Source of the DNA: Endomychus coccineus
Lineage: Eukaryota > Arthropoda > Insecta > Coleoptera > Endomychidae
Length of the DNA stretch: 64,000 bases
Reading direction: 5' to 3'
Assembly: GCA_958510875.1 (NCBI GenBank)
Contig: OY294067.1
Coordinates: forward strand, 153,541,962 to 153,605,961
Of this stretch, positions 12,472 through 23,982 are shown piece by piece. A program made the translations under genes and the position numbers. Position 1 is the stretch's first letter, and every line of letters begins with the position of its first letter. The notes under the pieces were generated by a model. That model ran no database searches, was not told the DNA's origin, and saw only the letters and a list, made by a program, of their open reading frames with translations.

Positions 12472-14220
12472 TCATGTAAAACTTTCTTTGCAGTATTTAC
12501 TTTTTTTTATTTCCAATGGAATTAGGTTGTACAATTTTGGGCCTAGATATAGCAAGGATCTTCTAACTGAGGATAATGAGGGTTTAATGACTTCTGTACG
12601 TTCGTTTGAAATAGCTCTTGTGTGATATTTGTGTGTGTAGATTTTTTTGTTATGCTTTCTTTTCATTCAAACCTGTAGTTAATGTGTTTACAACTTCTGT
12701 GCTAAGTCCCTCTTGGAAGCCATACTGATTGAGAGATAATAATTTTCCACAAGATATTGCTTTAATCGGTTGTTTAAATACTTTCCACCGATTTTTCCAA
12801 TACCGTTTTACCCAACACAAATATAAGATTTACTATATGTACCAAGGGTAGGAAAATATGTGTATGTAATAGCTTTATAGTATTATGTCCAATTTGATCA
12901 GGACCAGCAGAGTTTTCATTTTTTAATGAAGATATAATTTGAATTATTTCATTATTTCTTACCGAAGATAAATAAACATTACTAGTTGTTCTTTTTCTAA
13001 AAGTTAAGTGTTGAAGCTATAATATTTTGTGTAAGCTCATTGTCCATTTGTGTGAAAAGTTTGTTAAATTTATTTACTATCATTTACCGTAGTATTAATG
13101 TTATTCTTATTTTTCAAAATTATGGATTTCTCAAAATTCATGTAGTTTTTGTTATTTTATTTTTATAATAATTATCTTCAGTACTTTTGATGAGCGTTAG
13201 CAAGTTTCTGTAGTTTTATTATCGAATATTTACAACTATATTTTGTATTTACGTAAGAGGTTTTTTTTATTTTATGTCGTTTGCTGGTACAATTTATTAG
13301 GCCGGTAGTTATCCAAGGTTTAAGACGATAATTCTTAAAATTTAGTTTAACAATGTGGGTATGTTTCTCAATCTAGCTTGTAAATTTATTAATGAAGTGT
13401 TTGTAAGCATTTATGGAGTCATTTTCTATCAAAAATTCGTTCCAGGTTTCAAATTTGTTATTAAATGGAGATTCCTTATCAATTTTTTTAATGTTTTTCA
13501 TTTCAGATGTATTACTATTTTTAATGAATTTATTAAATTTTATACCCAGAAAGATAGGATAATGTATCTTAAGCTAGATACTAAAATTGGCTCCGTTTAA
13601 ATTTGCTTATTTATTTTATCAATGCCATTTATGAAGATGTGATCTTTGATAGTGGAACTAGTTTGTGTAACTCGAGTAGGAGTATTTATGCATGAAGTGA
13701 AGGGATAGCTACTTAACATATTTAAGTAATTTTGAACATTCAGGTTATCACTATTTAGTGTATTTATATTAATGTCACCTATTAATATATTTATTGAATT
13801 ATTGAAATTCTAATTATCAATAATTGTCGATATCGTATAGGAAACTGTCTATGTTACTGTCAGGTGGTCGATATATATCCACAATTTTAAAATTCAATTC
13901 ATCTATGTTCAATGTTGATTCTGTTAGAGTAATTTCTGATAGTTGTGTATGCGTAATTGTATGAACAATTTTTTATTTAACGTAAACTACTAAGCCCTCA
14001 TTTTGATTGAAGTGTAATATATTTCGAAGCCGTCGATGTTGAAGTCAGTGATATTTCTTATAGACCAAGTTTCAGATAATATCAGTACATCGACGTTATT
14101 AACTGCTATATCAGTCAAAAATATTACAAGTTCTTTATAATTCTTATTCATGCTCCTGATGTTCGAATGTGAAAGTTTTAGGGATGTTCCCTTAAAATCT
14201 TTACTGTTGGTTATCCACAT
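12472..14220 (-). pseudogene. LINE 2 ORF2 remnant with most of the polymerase core deleted
   Basis: The endonuclease beginning is at 13990-14220 (SLKLSHSNIRSMNKNYKEL, then VDVLILSETW). RT region pieces read NENSAGPDQIGHNTIKLL near 12.9 kb and SQSVWLPRGT / GFQEGLSTEVVNT near 12.7 kb. After this, homology jumps straight to a C-terminal segment at 12472-12666 (SSVRRSLLYLGPKLYNLIP). The catalytic palm motifs (the YADD box and neighbours) are not present between them, so an internal deletion is likely. Many stops and frameshifts occur throughout. It is a dead relic. Confidence 0.65.
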
Positions 14221-14487
14221 AGCTAAATTTTTACATCTTAAATTTTCAATATTGTTGTAGTTGTCTATTTGTTGAGAGAACTGAATGTGATTAATAATTT
14301 TGAAACTATTGATATCTGTTGAGACAGGATTATATGGTGAATATTGTTGGAGGAATGTGTGAGTGTCAATTTTATGTGTTTATAGTGTAGTATGGTGATA
14401 TAGTTACTAATTGTTATGTTGTGTGAATTATTTAAATTATTTTACTTACTAAATATAAGCTTATCAGAAATAACAAATGGGATTAAT

Positions 14488-15310
14488 TCAAATAATCATA
14501 TATAATATGAGTTCAAAATAATAGTGATATGAATTGTGAATTTCTAGGGAATTTAATTTGTTGTCTATTTGTGTGATGTTGATGCAATCTTTTTTTTCAT
14601 CCGTTAGACGTGTAGTAGGTCTAGAAGAAATTGATTTCGTAGTATTGTTACCATTTATAGAATTACTATCTTTCCAACTGGCAACTTCCGCTTCGGATAC
14701 TTCTCCGGTTTCCTTTTGGGCATTTGGGCACTTTGGGGTATTAGGTGCGCTTCTAGATACCTCAGGTTCGTCCCCACTGTTGCACTGTATTGAATCTTTA
14801 GCAGAGTATACCTCGTTGTTAATATGGGGTTTATTTTGTTTGATATATACATTCAGTCCTTTTTCTTTGGCTGCTCCCAAATTACTTCTCAGTTGTCAGA
14901 TCATTCTTCGGGGGAAGATCATTAGTAATGAATACTATGAATACTTTTGTCCCTATTAGTTTTGGTGTGTTTTTCAGTATTTCCTTCTTCTCCAGGTATG
15001 ACACAAGCTCTAGTTTAATACAACTCTTGTTCTCATTTATTCCCATAAAATGTAGGTTGTTTATTTCTTTCGGAGCTATATCGACTCCTAAGGATTCCTT
15101 CAGTGTTTTCGTGATATATATATACTCTTCTAAGTTACTTTCTTCTGCTTTAAATCCATACAGAACTAAATTGTTTTTCTCTTGTATTCGTAATTTTTGG
15201 TTAAAAGTGTTATTTTCTTTTTCCAGTTCATATATTCTTCTTGTTGCTTCTTCTATCTTTAGTACCAGTCTAGTCTCAGTACTTTATATTTTCCTGCGAG
15301 CTATTTAATT
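14488..15310 (-). pseudogene. LINE 2 ORF1 remnant (RNA-binding type)
   Basis: Minus-strand frames read as a coiled coil (EEATRRIYELEKENNTFNQ) followed by an RRM-like stretch (NNLVLYGFKAEES, then LKESLGVDIAPKEINNLHFM, then IKLELVSYLEKKEILKN), and then by the open frame 14488-14880 (GLNVYIKQNKPHINNEVYS). This arrangement matches L1/CR1-type ORF1 chaperone proteins. A stop after NDLPPKNDLTTEK near 14.88 kb separates the two parts. The role would have been binding element RNA. Confidence 0.6.
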
Positions 15311-15735
15311 TCATTTAACAGGTCTTGGCTGGTGATTTCATGATTTCCCATAATACAGAAATGGTATTGATGTAAGATACTTTATACACATCGAGTTAAG
15401 TGAGCGTATGTGTATCTTGCCATACTTTTTTATTTAAGTTTGAAGCGGCCTCAAGATGGAATGTTTTTTTGTAGTTTGTCTTGATAACGTGAAATTGTTG
15501 AATAATACAATTTATTTGATGCATATAACTGTATATACTTTGATTGCTCTTAGCCTCAAGTATTGTTTGTATATCTGTACTCACCAGATTCTTGTAAGGG
15601 ATATTTGGGATTGTTGCAGTTAATTTTGGTAAGTTACACTTTCTTGGTAACCAGTATAATCTGATGATTTGCTGGAATACTATATCGTAACGATCTTTCA
15701 ATCTCCACGAACGATTCTCGGATGATTCTTCCAAA

Positions 15736-16398
15736 AAAATATCGATTTTGATAATTCTGTTTGAAACTATTATTGTGTTGACATCATTCCAGTTGTTGAT
15801 GAAATTTATTGAAACGAAAGGTTACGCCATCACCCTTTCTACAACTATCATAGTCTATGAAATATGATCTCTAGCCAATGGGATCGATCGAAACGGAGAT
15901 TTACTCCACTATACACCGTCGCAACTATGAAAGACAGAATCATTTGAGAAAATTATCAGTATGAAAATGTCTTACAACTTCAAAACCCGCGTTTTCGATT
16001 CTAATGTAGCCACATTGTCCACCAATAATTTTATTAAGTTAACATAATGAAGTGTGTCTAAAATTTGGACTCGATATAAGAAACGATAAAAGATACTATT
16101 TATTCTGGAACGTACAACGAAGCCAACGCGTTCTAATAAATGAGGATCTATTGGATTGGCTATGTCATCGAGGCAAAAAATATTACGTTAAAAAGGGTGT
16201 TATATAAACATTGTTGAGAAGAAACCCACATTTACACCATTTAGAAATTTGTGATGCAAGTAAGAAATATTTCGTTCCAGATACTGTTGATTACAAACCA
16301 TCACTGATGCAAATACAACTCTTTCCTATAAACAACATGTATATACACACCATCTATAACCTCCATACTCTATCGTTTGGTAATCTGTGACCTTGCGA
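15736..16398. other. Unassigned; weak coding remnant
   Basis: Left flank of the complete Polinton. Around 16.09-16.31 kb one plus-strand frame reads FWNVQRSQRVLINEDLLDW, then KKYYVKKGVI, a stop, and LRRNPHLHHLEICDASKKYF. That looks protein-like but was not identified. Otherwise nothing is recognised. Confidence 0.35.
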
Positions 16399-16404
16399 CT
16401 TAGG
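16399..16404. other. Left target-site duplication CTTAGG
   Basis: Identical to the six bases at 28432-28437 immediately outside the right inverted repeat. Six-base duplications are the known signature of Polinton integration. Confidence 0.95.
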
Positions 16405-16518
16405 AGTAGTAAGAGAGGACACATGGTACACATTGTTGTATAAAGTGTATTCATCTAATCTATGGAATAATTTTAATCGCCTCCATTTATGTCGTCGAAT
16501 CGCAAATAAGGTGGCATC
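16405..16518 (+). repeat. Left terminal inverted repeat of the Polinton
   Basis: The 114 bases match the reverse complement of 28318-28431 with a single visible difference (CTC against CCC near the middle). Homology stops exactly at GGTGGCATC on the inner side. Confidence 0.95.
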
Positions 16519-16678
16519 ATCGATCCCTTCATCGCCCCCTCAGTTTTGTAGCCACCTTCAATTCAGTCCAACTGGTCCCTTACATTACATTTGTTGTTAA
16601 TAAAAACTGCGCATGCGTGAATTCTGCACTCATCCAAAATGCTCTTCCTCCGTGAGATCTATATAGTTAGAGAGTACG

Positions 16679-18435
16679 ATGACAGGCCTCATCGATATGA
16701 CTCAAATTCGTGCGAACGAGAGAACAGCTCTTGTTAGTGCTAATACTCAACAAACTTCAACTAGAAAAGTATTCTGTAGTACTTGTAAAGTCGATATCAG
16801 ATCTTCCAACTGGAACCGGCATATCAAAACTAAAAAACATAATACGGAAAAAACTGACGATAATGTTTCTGTTAAGCGTTGTGTTGAATGTAAGAATGAT
16901 GTTAAAATCGGTAACTGGGCCAGACATGTCAAATCTGAAAAACATATACAGAAATTTAGTCTTAATATTGGTGCATCAGGTGCTTTCCCTTTAGGCGCCT
17001 ATTATTGGAGAACTCATAATAGAAAAACTAATGTTTGGGGAATGGGCAGTGGTGAATTTATAACAGTGCCTTCAGAAAACGATGAATGGAATCATTTGCC
17101 GATTCTTCGTAAAAAGCCAGATTCACAAGAGACAATAGCAATACCTCAATGCAAAGCGAGTCCTAAAATCGATGAAAATGTAAAAAAATGGATAGATTCC
17201 GTTCAAAAACCATACCGAGCTCAAATGACAACTACTAAACCTTCACCAAAGGCTGTTTCTCCTGTAGATGAACTGACACAATTTTTAATGAGAAAACCTA
17301 CTCGCCCATCAAAACCATTCGCACCGGCTCAGAAAATGCCAACTCAACGATCAAATTCTAAAGTTCAAATTGAAACTCAATGTGGATCTATGCCCAAATT
17401 TGAGCCATTCCATATGCCTATTTTCGAAAATGAAGAAGATTCATTTATAACAGTGGCCGCCGCTTCATGTAGAGAACAGAATTATTTACCGATTCTTCAT
17501 CAACAGTCAAACACAATTGAGAAATCATCAATACCCGAATCAAGACAAAGTCGTAAGATAGATGGAAATATTCAAAAATGGATAGATTCAGTTCAAAAGC
17601 CGTATCATCTCCAAACGGCAATGCCTAAACCTGTACCACAACCAGATGTACTGCTTGACGACACGTCGCAAGTTTTAATAAATGAGTCTCTACTCGTCCC
17701 ATGGAGTCATGCATACCACCTCTTGAAGAAAATGTTCATTACGATAGCTATTTCGACCCAGACTTTGATTATATAGGAATCCCTTCGCGTACAGTGAATA
17801 AAGAAAATTATACATCGGACTCCGATCGAATTAGAAGAATTTTAGGACCGCCTCCATTCTCTACTGACAAACCTATTTTTGACTATTCCAATGGATTAAC
17901 AATTTTTGTGAATTTGAGGACGGTGCATTTCGATCTTCTTTATCGTAAAGTGGATTCTGAAAAGGTTGTTGAAACAAATGAACCTGTGAATGAAAGCAGC
18001 TCGCCATTAGATGTGCACAGAAATAAATATTGTGAAACATGTAAACAACAACTGAAATATCGAAATAGGGCGCGCCATATCAAATCGAAGAAACATATCA
18101 ACAAAATTAGGCAAGAAGTGCAGTCTGAAAAGGTTGTTGAAACAAATGAACCTGTGAAAGAAAGCAGCTCACCATTAGATGTGCACGGGAATAAATATTG
18201 TGAAACATGTAAACAACAACTGAAATATCGAAATAGGGTGTGTCATATTAAATCGAAGAAACATATTAACAAAATTAAACAAGAAGTGCAGCCACCATCA
18301 AAATTAGTTGAAATATTTCCATTTGAAGATTCTATTTTCGCTAATAATACTAGAGATCGTAAACCCCCTTTCAGTGTTGCAGAATTAGGAAAGCCTGTTC
18401 ACATTAAAAAGTTCAATAGTACATTATCACTTTAA
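16679..18435 (+). pseudogene. Matrin-type zinc-finger region, N-terminal part of the Polinton PolB gene
   Basis: Two overlapping frames (16679-17776 and 17701-18435) together read as one protein with a frameshift near 17.69 kb. Four CX2C...HX5H fingers are visible: FCSTCKVDIRSSNWNRHIK, RCVECKNDVKIGNWARHVK, and two nearly identical YCETCKQQLKYRNR copies ending in HIKSKKH. The last two lie on a 168-bp tandem duplication. Between the pairs is a Pro-rich linker in which the segment KWIDSVQKPY occurs twice. Homologous coding sequence continues, with breaks, into the polymerase region, so I read it as the N-terminal extension of PolB. It could instead be a separate DNA-binding gene. Confidence 0.6.
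17956..18291 (+). repeat. 168-bp in-frame tandem duplication of a zinc-finger unit
   Basis: TCTGAAAAGGTTGTTGAAAC starts at 17956 and again at 18124. The period is 168 bp, exactly 56 codons, and the copies differ at only a few positions. In the second finger one Arg has become Cys (NRVCH against NRARH). Confidence 0.9.
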
Positions 18436-18439
18436 AGTT

Positions 18440-21400
18440 GTTCCAGCTTATAAAAATTTCATGCAAGATTTTGATTTCACCAAACTAGAAAACCAGTTAA
18501 CAAAAGTTATTAATGCTGTATTATTCAATTTAAAAAAAAAACTGGTTTCCAAAAGGGCGATAGATTCAGAATAATAGCAACAAATCCAGGTTTCAATAAT
18601 CCGATATCGACAGCAACTTCGACTAACTAGATGCTTCTAAATTATTGAAAAGAATTGCCGAAATATTAACTTTGATCAAAATGTAGATATTCTTCAAACA
18701 GTATTCCAAGTACAGATATTTAATATTCCAAGAGGTGGTAAAAGAAGAAAAATAATAAACATGAGAAATGACAGAAGAATTAAAAGATGTATAACAGAAA
18801 TCAGAAATGAGGATAATCTTTGTGGACCTCGAGCACTCATAGTAGCATTATCATATCAAACGAATAAAATACTAGGTAGGGACCTAACGCAGAATGAAAT
18901 AAAACATATACGTATAGGTAGAAAGATACAAAAAGATTTGGCAGTACAATTATGTGAATGTTTTGACGATTATAACGAAGAAGGATTTATATTGGAAGAC
19001 TTTTAAAAATCGGAGGAATTTTTGAACATTCAGATTAAAATTATATGTGCCGAGAATCTAAACAGTATTATATATTCAGGAGAAGAGAAAGAAATCAAAG
19101 TATAGCTTTATAAAAATCAGAACTATTTTGATGTTATCAGTAGTATGTCAGCATTTCTAGGGCGATCATATTATTGTGAAAAATGCGATAAGCCTTACGA
19201 ACAAAAAAATAAACATAAATGTACAAGTCAAAGAAAAATATGCACTTTATGTAAACAGGTGGAGCATAATGAAGCAAGCAAATTCAAAATTTTATGTGCT
19301 GATTGCAATAGGTTTTGTTTCAACGAGAAATGTTTAAGTAACCATGGAGAGATTTGCGGTTATATATAAATGCGCTAAATGTAATAGATTGTGTAAACGA
19401 GATTCGGAGCACATGTGTGGTTTCCGAAAATGCATTAACTGCAAGGAATTTGTTGAATCGGACACTCATAAATGTTACATGATGAGAAAGAAAGCCAAAG
19501 GCGGCTTCTGTGAAGAAGACTGTATTTGTAATGGTAAATTCAATAAACAACAAAAATCCTGTGGACATATTACTAAATACATATGGTTTGATTACGAAGC
19601 TCCACAAGACACTGGAATTCATATAGCTAATCTCGTGGTAGCTCATGACTTTGAAGGCAAAAAATATTCTTTTCAAACAAACGAACAATTCTGTAGCTGG
19701 TTGATCTCCAAAGAACATAAAAATTATACGGCAATCGCACATTTCGCTAAGGGCTACGACTCGTATTTTATACTGAAATATTGCATGAGTAATATGATCA
19801 AACCATTTACAATCTATACAGGTTCAAAATTGATACGAAATTCCACAAATATCGTTGAAAATTATCGATAGTTCGAATTTTGTTCAATCACCGTTGTCGA
19901 CTTTCCCAAAAACTTTTGGATTGGAGGAACTCAAAAAAGGATATTTCCCTCATTATTTCAATACACCACAAAACCAAAACTATATCGGTGCTATCCCTGC
20001 AGTGAAATATTACGGTGCAAATTCCATGCAACCACAACAGCGGGAACAATTCTTGAAGTGGCATTCCGAAAAAGTAAATGAGAATTACATATTCGATTTT
20101 AGGAAAGAAATTCTTGAGTACTGCGAATCAGATGTTGATATATTGAGACAAGGATGCTTAGAACTTAGAAAACAATTTCTAGAAATTGCAAACATTCACC
20201 CTTTTCAATACTTGACGATCGCAGGTGTGTGTATGTCAATCTATCGTTCAAAATAATAACCAAACAATGAATTGGCTATAATCAAAAATGATAAAAAAGA
20301 AATGTACAGCAAGGAATCAATCATGTGGTTGAATACTTTTGAAAATGTCCAACATGCACTTAACGGAAGAGAAGCTACAATTTGTGGATTTAAAGTCGAT
20401 GGGTACAATAAAATTGAAGAAACTGTCTATCAATACATGGGTTGTTTCTGGCATGGTTGTAAAAAATGTTTTTCTCCATCTACGATCAACAATATGAATC
20501 ATGAAACAATGGACGACTTGTACGAAAAAACAGTGCTAAGAAGTAAACAGATTAGAGATGCTGGGTATAACCTTATCGAAATTTGGCATTGTGAATGGAT
20601 TAGATCGATAGAATATAGATCAATGAGTAAAACATCCCATGATATCGTTCAGCCTCTTAATCCGAGAGATGTATTCTACGGAGGAAGAACTAACGCTGCC
20701 AAATTGAGAATTGAAAATAAAAAGATGAGATATATTGATGTATGCAGTCTTTACCCAACAGTTCAATATTATGACTTTTATCCTGTGGGTTTCCCAACAA
20801 AAATTAATAAACCATCTTCATTCGATTCATCATGGTATGGATTAATCAGTTGTAAAGTATTAGCTCCAAAGAATTTGTATCATCCTATTTTACCAGTTAG
20901 AGAAGGAAAATTAACAATCATATTATGTAAAAAATGTTTTGCGATTAAATCGAGCCAATGCTACCACACGGAAAAGGAAAGAGCTTTTATAGGGACTTGG
21001 ACTACCGATGAAGTTGACAAGGCGATTGAAAAAGGTTACAAAATTGTCGGTATATATGAAGTATGGCATTTTGCAGAAAAATCAAATGATTTGTTCAAAG
21101 GTTACGTTCGCGATTTTATGAAAATAAAACTTGAAGCAAGCCCACATGATTACAATTCGAAAGAAGAATATGTCAAAGTTATCAAAGAACGAATGGATAT
21201 TGATTTGGAACTAGATAAAATTTCACCCAATCCAGGCAAAAGAGCAGTAGCCAAAATATGCCTCAATTCCCTGTGGGGAAAGTTCGGACAAAGACAGAAC
21301 ATGATACAAACAGAATACGTAACTGATGTGAGAAGATGGTACACACTTCTTTTAAATGACAAATTAGAAATTTCCAATTGCATATTTGTAAATGAGAATA

Positions 21401-21978
21401 TTATTCAAGTAACTTACAAATATAGAGAAATGTACGTAGAAGATTGTACATCAACTAACGTGTTTATAGCTGCTTTCACAACTTCGAATGCTAGATTACG
21501 ATTATATGACATGTTGGAGCGTCTTGGAGATCACGTGGTTTATTATGACACAGATAGTATAGTGTATATTGATAATGGGAAAAACACTGTAACAACAGGT
21601 TGCATGTTAGGTGAATGGACAGACGAACTTGCAAGGAACCAGTATATTGAGTCATGGATATCTACAGGGCCAAAAAGCTATTACTACAAAACCAATAAAG
21701 GAAAAGAAATTACAAAAATGAAAGGATTCACATTGAACTTTGAAAATGCTCAAAAATTGAATGGAACAGGATTGGAAAACATAGTACACAAACAACTAGA
21801 CAAAATTGAATTGAATTATAAAATGATTACAAGAGATACTAAAACGAAGAGTCTAGTTACAAAAGATAATGTTAGGAAAGCCTTCAAAATGGACTATGAC
21901 AAACGGAGAATTATTGATCGAGATGGTATAATTGACTCATTACCTTGGGGTACAGTTTTCTGTAATTCCTTTTCGTAA
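18440..21978 (+). pseudogene. Polinton DNA polymerase B with OTU-like N-terminal domain, broken
   Basis: The upstream part (18.44-18.76 kb, shifting frames) carries FRIIATNPGFNNPISTA and QVQIFNIPRGGK. At 18761-19006 EDNLCGPRALIVAL matches the Asp/Cys part of an OTU-like cysteine protease. Cys/His-rich segments follow (19.15-19.45 kb). Exonuclease motifs are WFDYEA, AHFAKGYDSYFIL (the usual Asn of motif II is missing) and YCESDVDIL. The polymerase part at 20272-21978 is open: VDGY insert with GCFWHGC, motif A DVCSLYP, motif B KICLNSLWGKFGQR, motif C YYDTDSIVY. Breaks include an A-run near 18.54 kb, stops after 18.6 and 19.0 kb, frameshifts near 19.35 and 19.86 kb, and a double TAA at 20254-20259. 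It overlaps the integrase gene tail to tail by 85 bp. Confidence 0.85.
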
Positions 21979-22910
21979 AAACTGCCACTTATTTGATTTC
22001 CATCTAAATCTTTAATGTTGTATGTGATTGGATTAGTATATGCAATTTTATCGATCACAAAAATTTCTCGCCTCCACGTACTTTGATATTTGTTTTGAAA
22101 TTCTTCTTTTTTACGAGTTATTCTGACACGATCACCCACAGCGAATCTAGGCTCATCATTCCCAACTACGTACACATAAACTGTATCTAAAAGATACTGC
22201 TCGTTAGATTTATTCACTTGGGCAGGTGTCATTTCAATAGCGCTATGGACATTCAAATAATTGTATTCCTTCAATACATTTTTTAACATATCAACCCATC
22301 TGAAATTTTTGTACATCTCAAACTGAATTTTCATCTTGTTATTCATAGTTCTATTGAATCTTTCTACAATAGAAGATTTTTCTTCATTTTCGGTATGATA
22401 CATTTTTATATTGAATAAATTCAGAATTTTTTTGAAATCCTTATTCCTGAATTCTACACCTTTATCACAATGTAGCAAATTGGGTTCAGAATGATGCACT
22501 TTTTTACACTCGTTTAGAATATCTTTAAAGGCAGTAGCAACCTCATATCCATTTTCCGATCTCAGAGCTCTACTCCAAGCAAATTTATAAAATGTATCAA
22601 TTACGTTAAATATGTATTTGAAGCCATCGTTCTCCTTTTCATATCGAGTCATAACTATCAAATCTGCAGCCCACAAGTCATCTATACCTAAAGTTACTAT
22701 ATGGCGCTTACAAAATTTCCTTATAACCGGTCGATGTAATTCTTTTGCTTCAATTTCCTTGACTCCACCACCTATAAATTGGCTCTTTTTACGCCCACAA
22801 ATGTTACAATTGCATGATATTCGTCGTTTATTTCTTTCTGCATTCACAATGTTAAACGCAATGTTTGGTGTTTCCATTCTACATTTCGTACAATAAATCA
22901 AATCATGCAT
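21894..22910 (-). CDS. Polinton retroviral-type integrase
   Basis: Intact frame of 338 residues. The N-terminus has a zinc-ribbon-like pair (YCTKCRMET and SCNCNICGRK). The RNase-H-fold core shows the catalytic triad: D83 in DLWAADLIVM, D149 in LLHCDKGVEF and E183 in SSIVERFNRT. The C-terminal third carries a small SH3/chromo-like fold candidate (EPRFAVGDRVRITRKKEEF, then VIDKI...YNIKDLDG). Polinton integrases insert the linear element and make six-base duplications, which fits the CTTAGG copies seen here. It is one of the few undamaged genes of this element and points the opposite way to the polymerase. Confidence 0.93.
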   Translation of the reverse strand: MHDLIYCTKCRMETPNIAFNIVNAERNKRRISCNCNICGRKKSQFIGGGVKEIEAKELHRPVIRKFCKRHIVTLGIDDLWAADLIVMTRYEKENDGFKYIFNVIDTFYKFAWSRALRSENGYEVATAFKDILNECKKVHHSEPNLLHCDKGVEFRNKDFKKILNLFNIKMYHTENEEKSSIVERFNRTMNNKMKIQFEMYKNFRWVDMLKNVLKEYNYLNVHSAIEMTPAQVNKSNEQYLLDTVYVYVVGNDEPRFAVGDRVRITRKKEEFQNKYQSTWRREIFVIDKIAYTNPITYNIKDLDGNQISGSFYEKELQKTVPQGNESIIPSRSIILRLS

Positions 22911-23045
22911 GTTGTGAACGTCTTATTATTAGCGTGTTATTATAACAAGTTCAATCCCAATAAATTTGGAAAATGTGATTCATTCTTGTATACCTATATT
23001 AATATATTATTCTAATAGCGGCTTCTAAGCAAGTAGAGTGAGAGG

Positions 23046-23117
23046 TTTCCGTGGCTCAAAGTTACGGGCATTGGGTTGTCACGCGTAAGTCCTCCGTTCA
23101 GATCCCGGCACAGAAAG
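23046..23117 (+). tRNA. tRNA-Asp(GTC)-like sequence, probably a pseudogene or SINE head
   Basis: The 72 bases can be folded roughly into a cloverleaf: acceptor TTTCCGT/ACAGAAA (one mismatch), D-arm GCTC/GGGC, and an anticodon region GGTTGTCACGCG that matches the tRNA-Asp loop with anticodon GTC. The T-loop TTCAGAT is present but the T-stem pairs poorly, and the anticodon stem has mismatches. Six T residues follow at 23120-23125, as for a Pol III terminator. It may be a tRNA-derived insertion rather than a working gene. Confidence 0.4.
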
Positions 23118-23261
23118 TATTTTTTCCAGTTTCATCATCCGCTCGCAATGAAAAGTTTTTGATATACGTGAATGGAAATAAAGTAACACCGACAAATTGT
23201 TAACCACTAACAGTATTCATTTTGTTGGCGATGTTTAATTAACGAACGAACGTGTCGATGC

Positions 23262-23324
23262 ACCCGCGAAACAATGACAAAGTCGGCTCGATTCAGAGCA
23301 CGTTGGTGTCATTGTTTCGAGGGT
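23262..23324. repeat. 18-bp inverted repeat (hairpin-forming)
   Basis: ACCCGCGAAACAATGACA at 23262-23279 pairs with TGTCATTGTTTCGAGGGT at 23307-23324 with one mismatch, leaving a 27-base loop. It lies in the Polinton intergenic region. Confidence 0.85.
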
Positions 23325-23662
23325 ACATCATGAGGTACAATTACCCTATAGTGCACTTGCGAAAATGGTAAATATCCTCACAATCGCTAGAGGTATAAAG
23401 ATGACCAGTGATGTGCCTGCAAAGACACCGGTGTAAGCGCCAGCGTTGACACCTGTGTGTATATCGTATTGATAGTGTCTGTAATGAGATCTCATAGTAA
23501 CGTAGACGATGGTGCAGTGACCGACATCTGATAAGGCTGTCTGCCCCAAGTGACTCCCTACCTACTCTCACCTACAGCTCGCGCGACAACGCCCTCTCAA
23601 CGACCTTGTTTACGCTGCTTAACGAGAATACGTGCGTTTCGATCTGTGACCTCTCTAGCTAC

Positions 23663-23957
23663 TACGTCTTCAGGGTAACGTTCAACTCATGTTCACGTTA
23701 ACGTAGATTGTGTTCGCGTTTCGTTGAACTGAACGTACAGTATGATCATCGTAAGTGCATGCCGTCTCCAGGGTAACGTTCAACTCATGTTCACGTTGTT
23801 GTAGATTGTGTTTGCGTTTCGTTGAATCTAACGTACAGTACGATCATCGTACTTTCATGCCGTCTTCAGGGGGACGTTCAACTCATGTTCACGTTAACGA
23901 AGATTGTGTTCGCGTTGCGTTGAACTCAACGTACAGTACGATCATCGTACGTTCTGT
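23663..23957. repeat. Three tandem 98-bp repeats
   Basis: The segment with CAGGGTAACGTTCAACTCATG recurs at 23671, 23769 and 23867, a period of 98 bp. Each unit also contains ACGTTCAACTCATGTTCACG, a run near GATTGTGTTCGCGTT, and CGTACAGTACGATCATCGTA, which is itself partly palindromic. The repeats end about 25 bases from the 3' end of the ATPase gene. Confidence 0.9.
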
Positions 23958-23982
23958 TTCCGTTAACTAAAATACGTTCGTA

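Larger units (their letters stand above)
11941..15735 (-). mobile_element. LINE 2 (CR1/Jockey-like), degraded, with ATT-repeat tail
   Basis: Reverse-strand LINE relic. Read leftwards it has an ORF1-like part (15.31-14.49 kb), an endonuclease start (14.22-13.99 kb), fragments of the reverse transcriptase (13.0-12.67 kb), a C-terminal piece (12.67-12.47 kb), and an AT-rich 3' UTR ending in TTTGCAATAAATATTATT followed by a long ATT microsatellite at 11941-11986. Microsatellite tails are typical of this LINE group. The 5' limit near 15735 is an estimate. It is distinct from LINE 1 in tail type and ORF1 type. Confidence 0.7.
22911..23982. other. Polinton intergenic region rich in repeats
   Basis: Between the integrase and ATPase genes, both on the minus strand, is about 1.07 kb without a protein gene. 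It holds a tRNA-Asp-like sequence, an 18-bp inverted repeat and three 98-bp tandem repeats, described separately. It could hold the promoter of the integrase gene and other control sites, but no single site can be proved from sequence. Confidence 0.6.
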
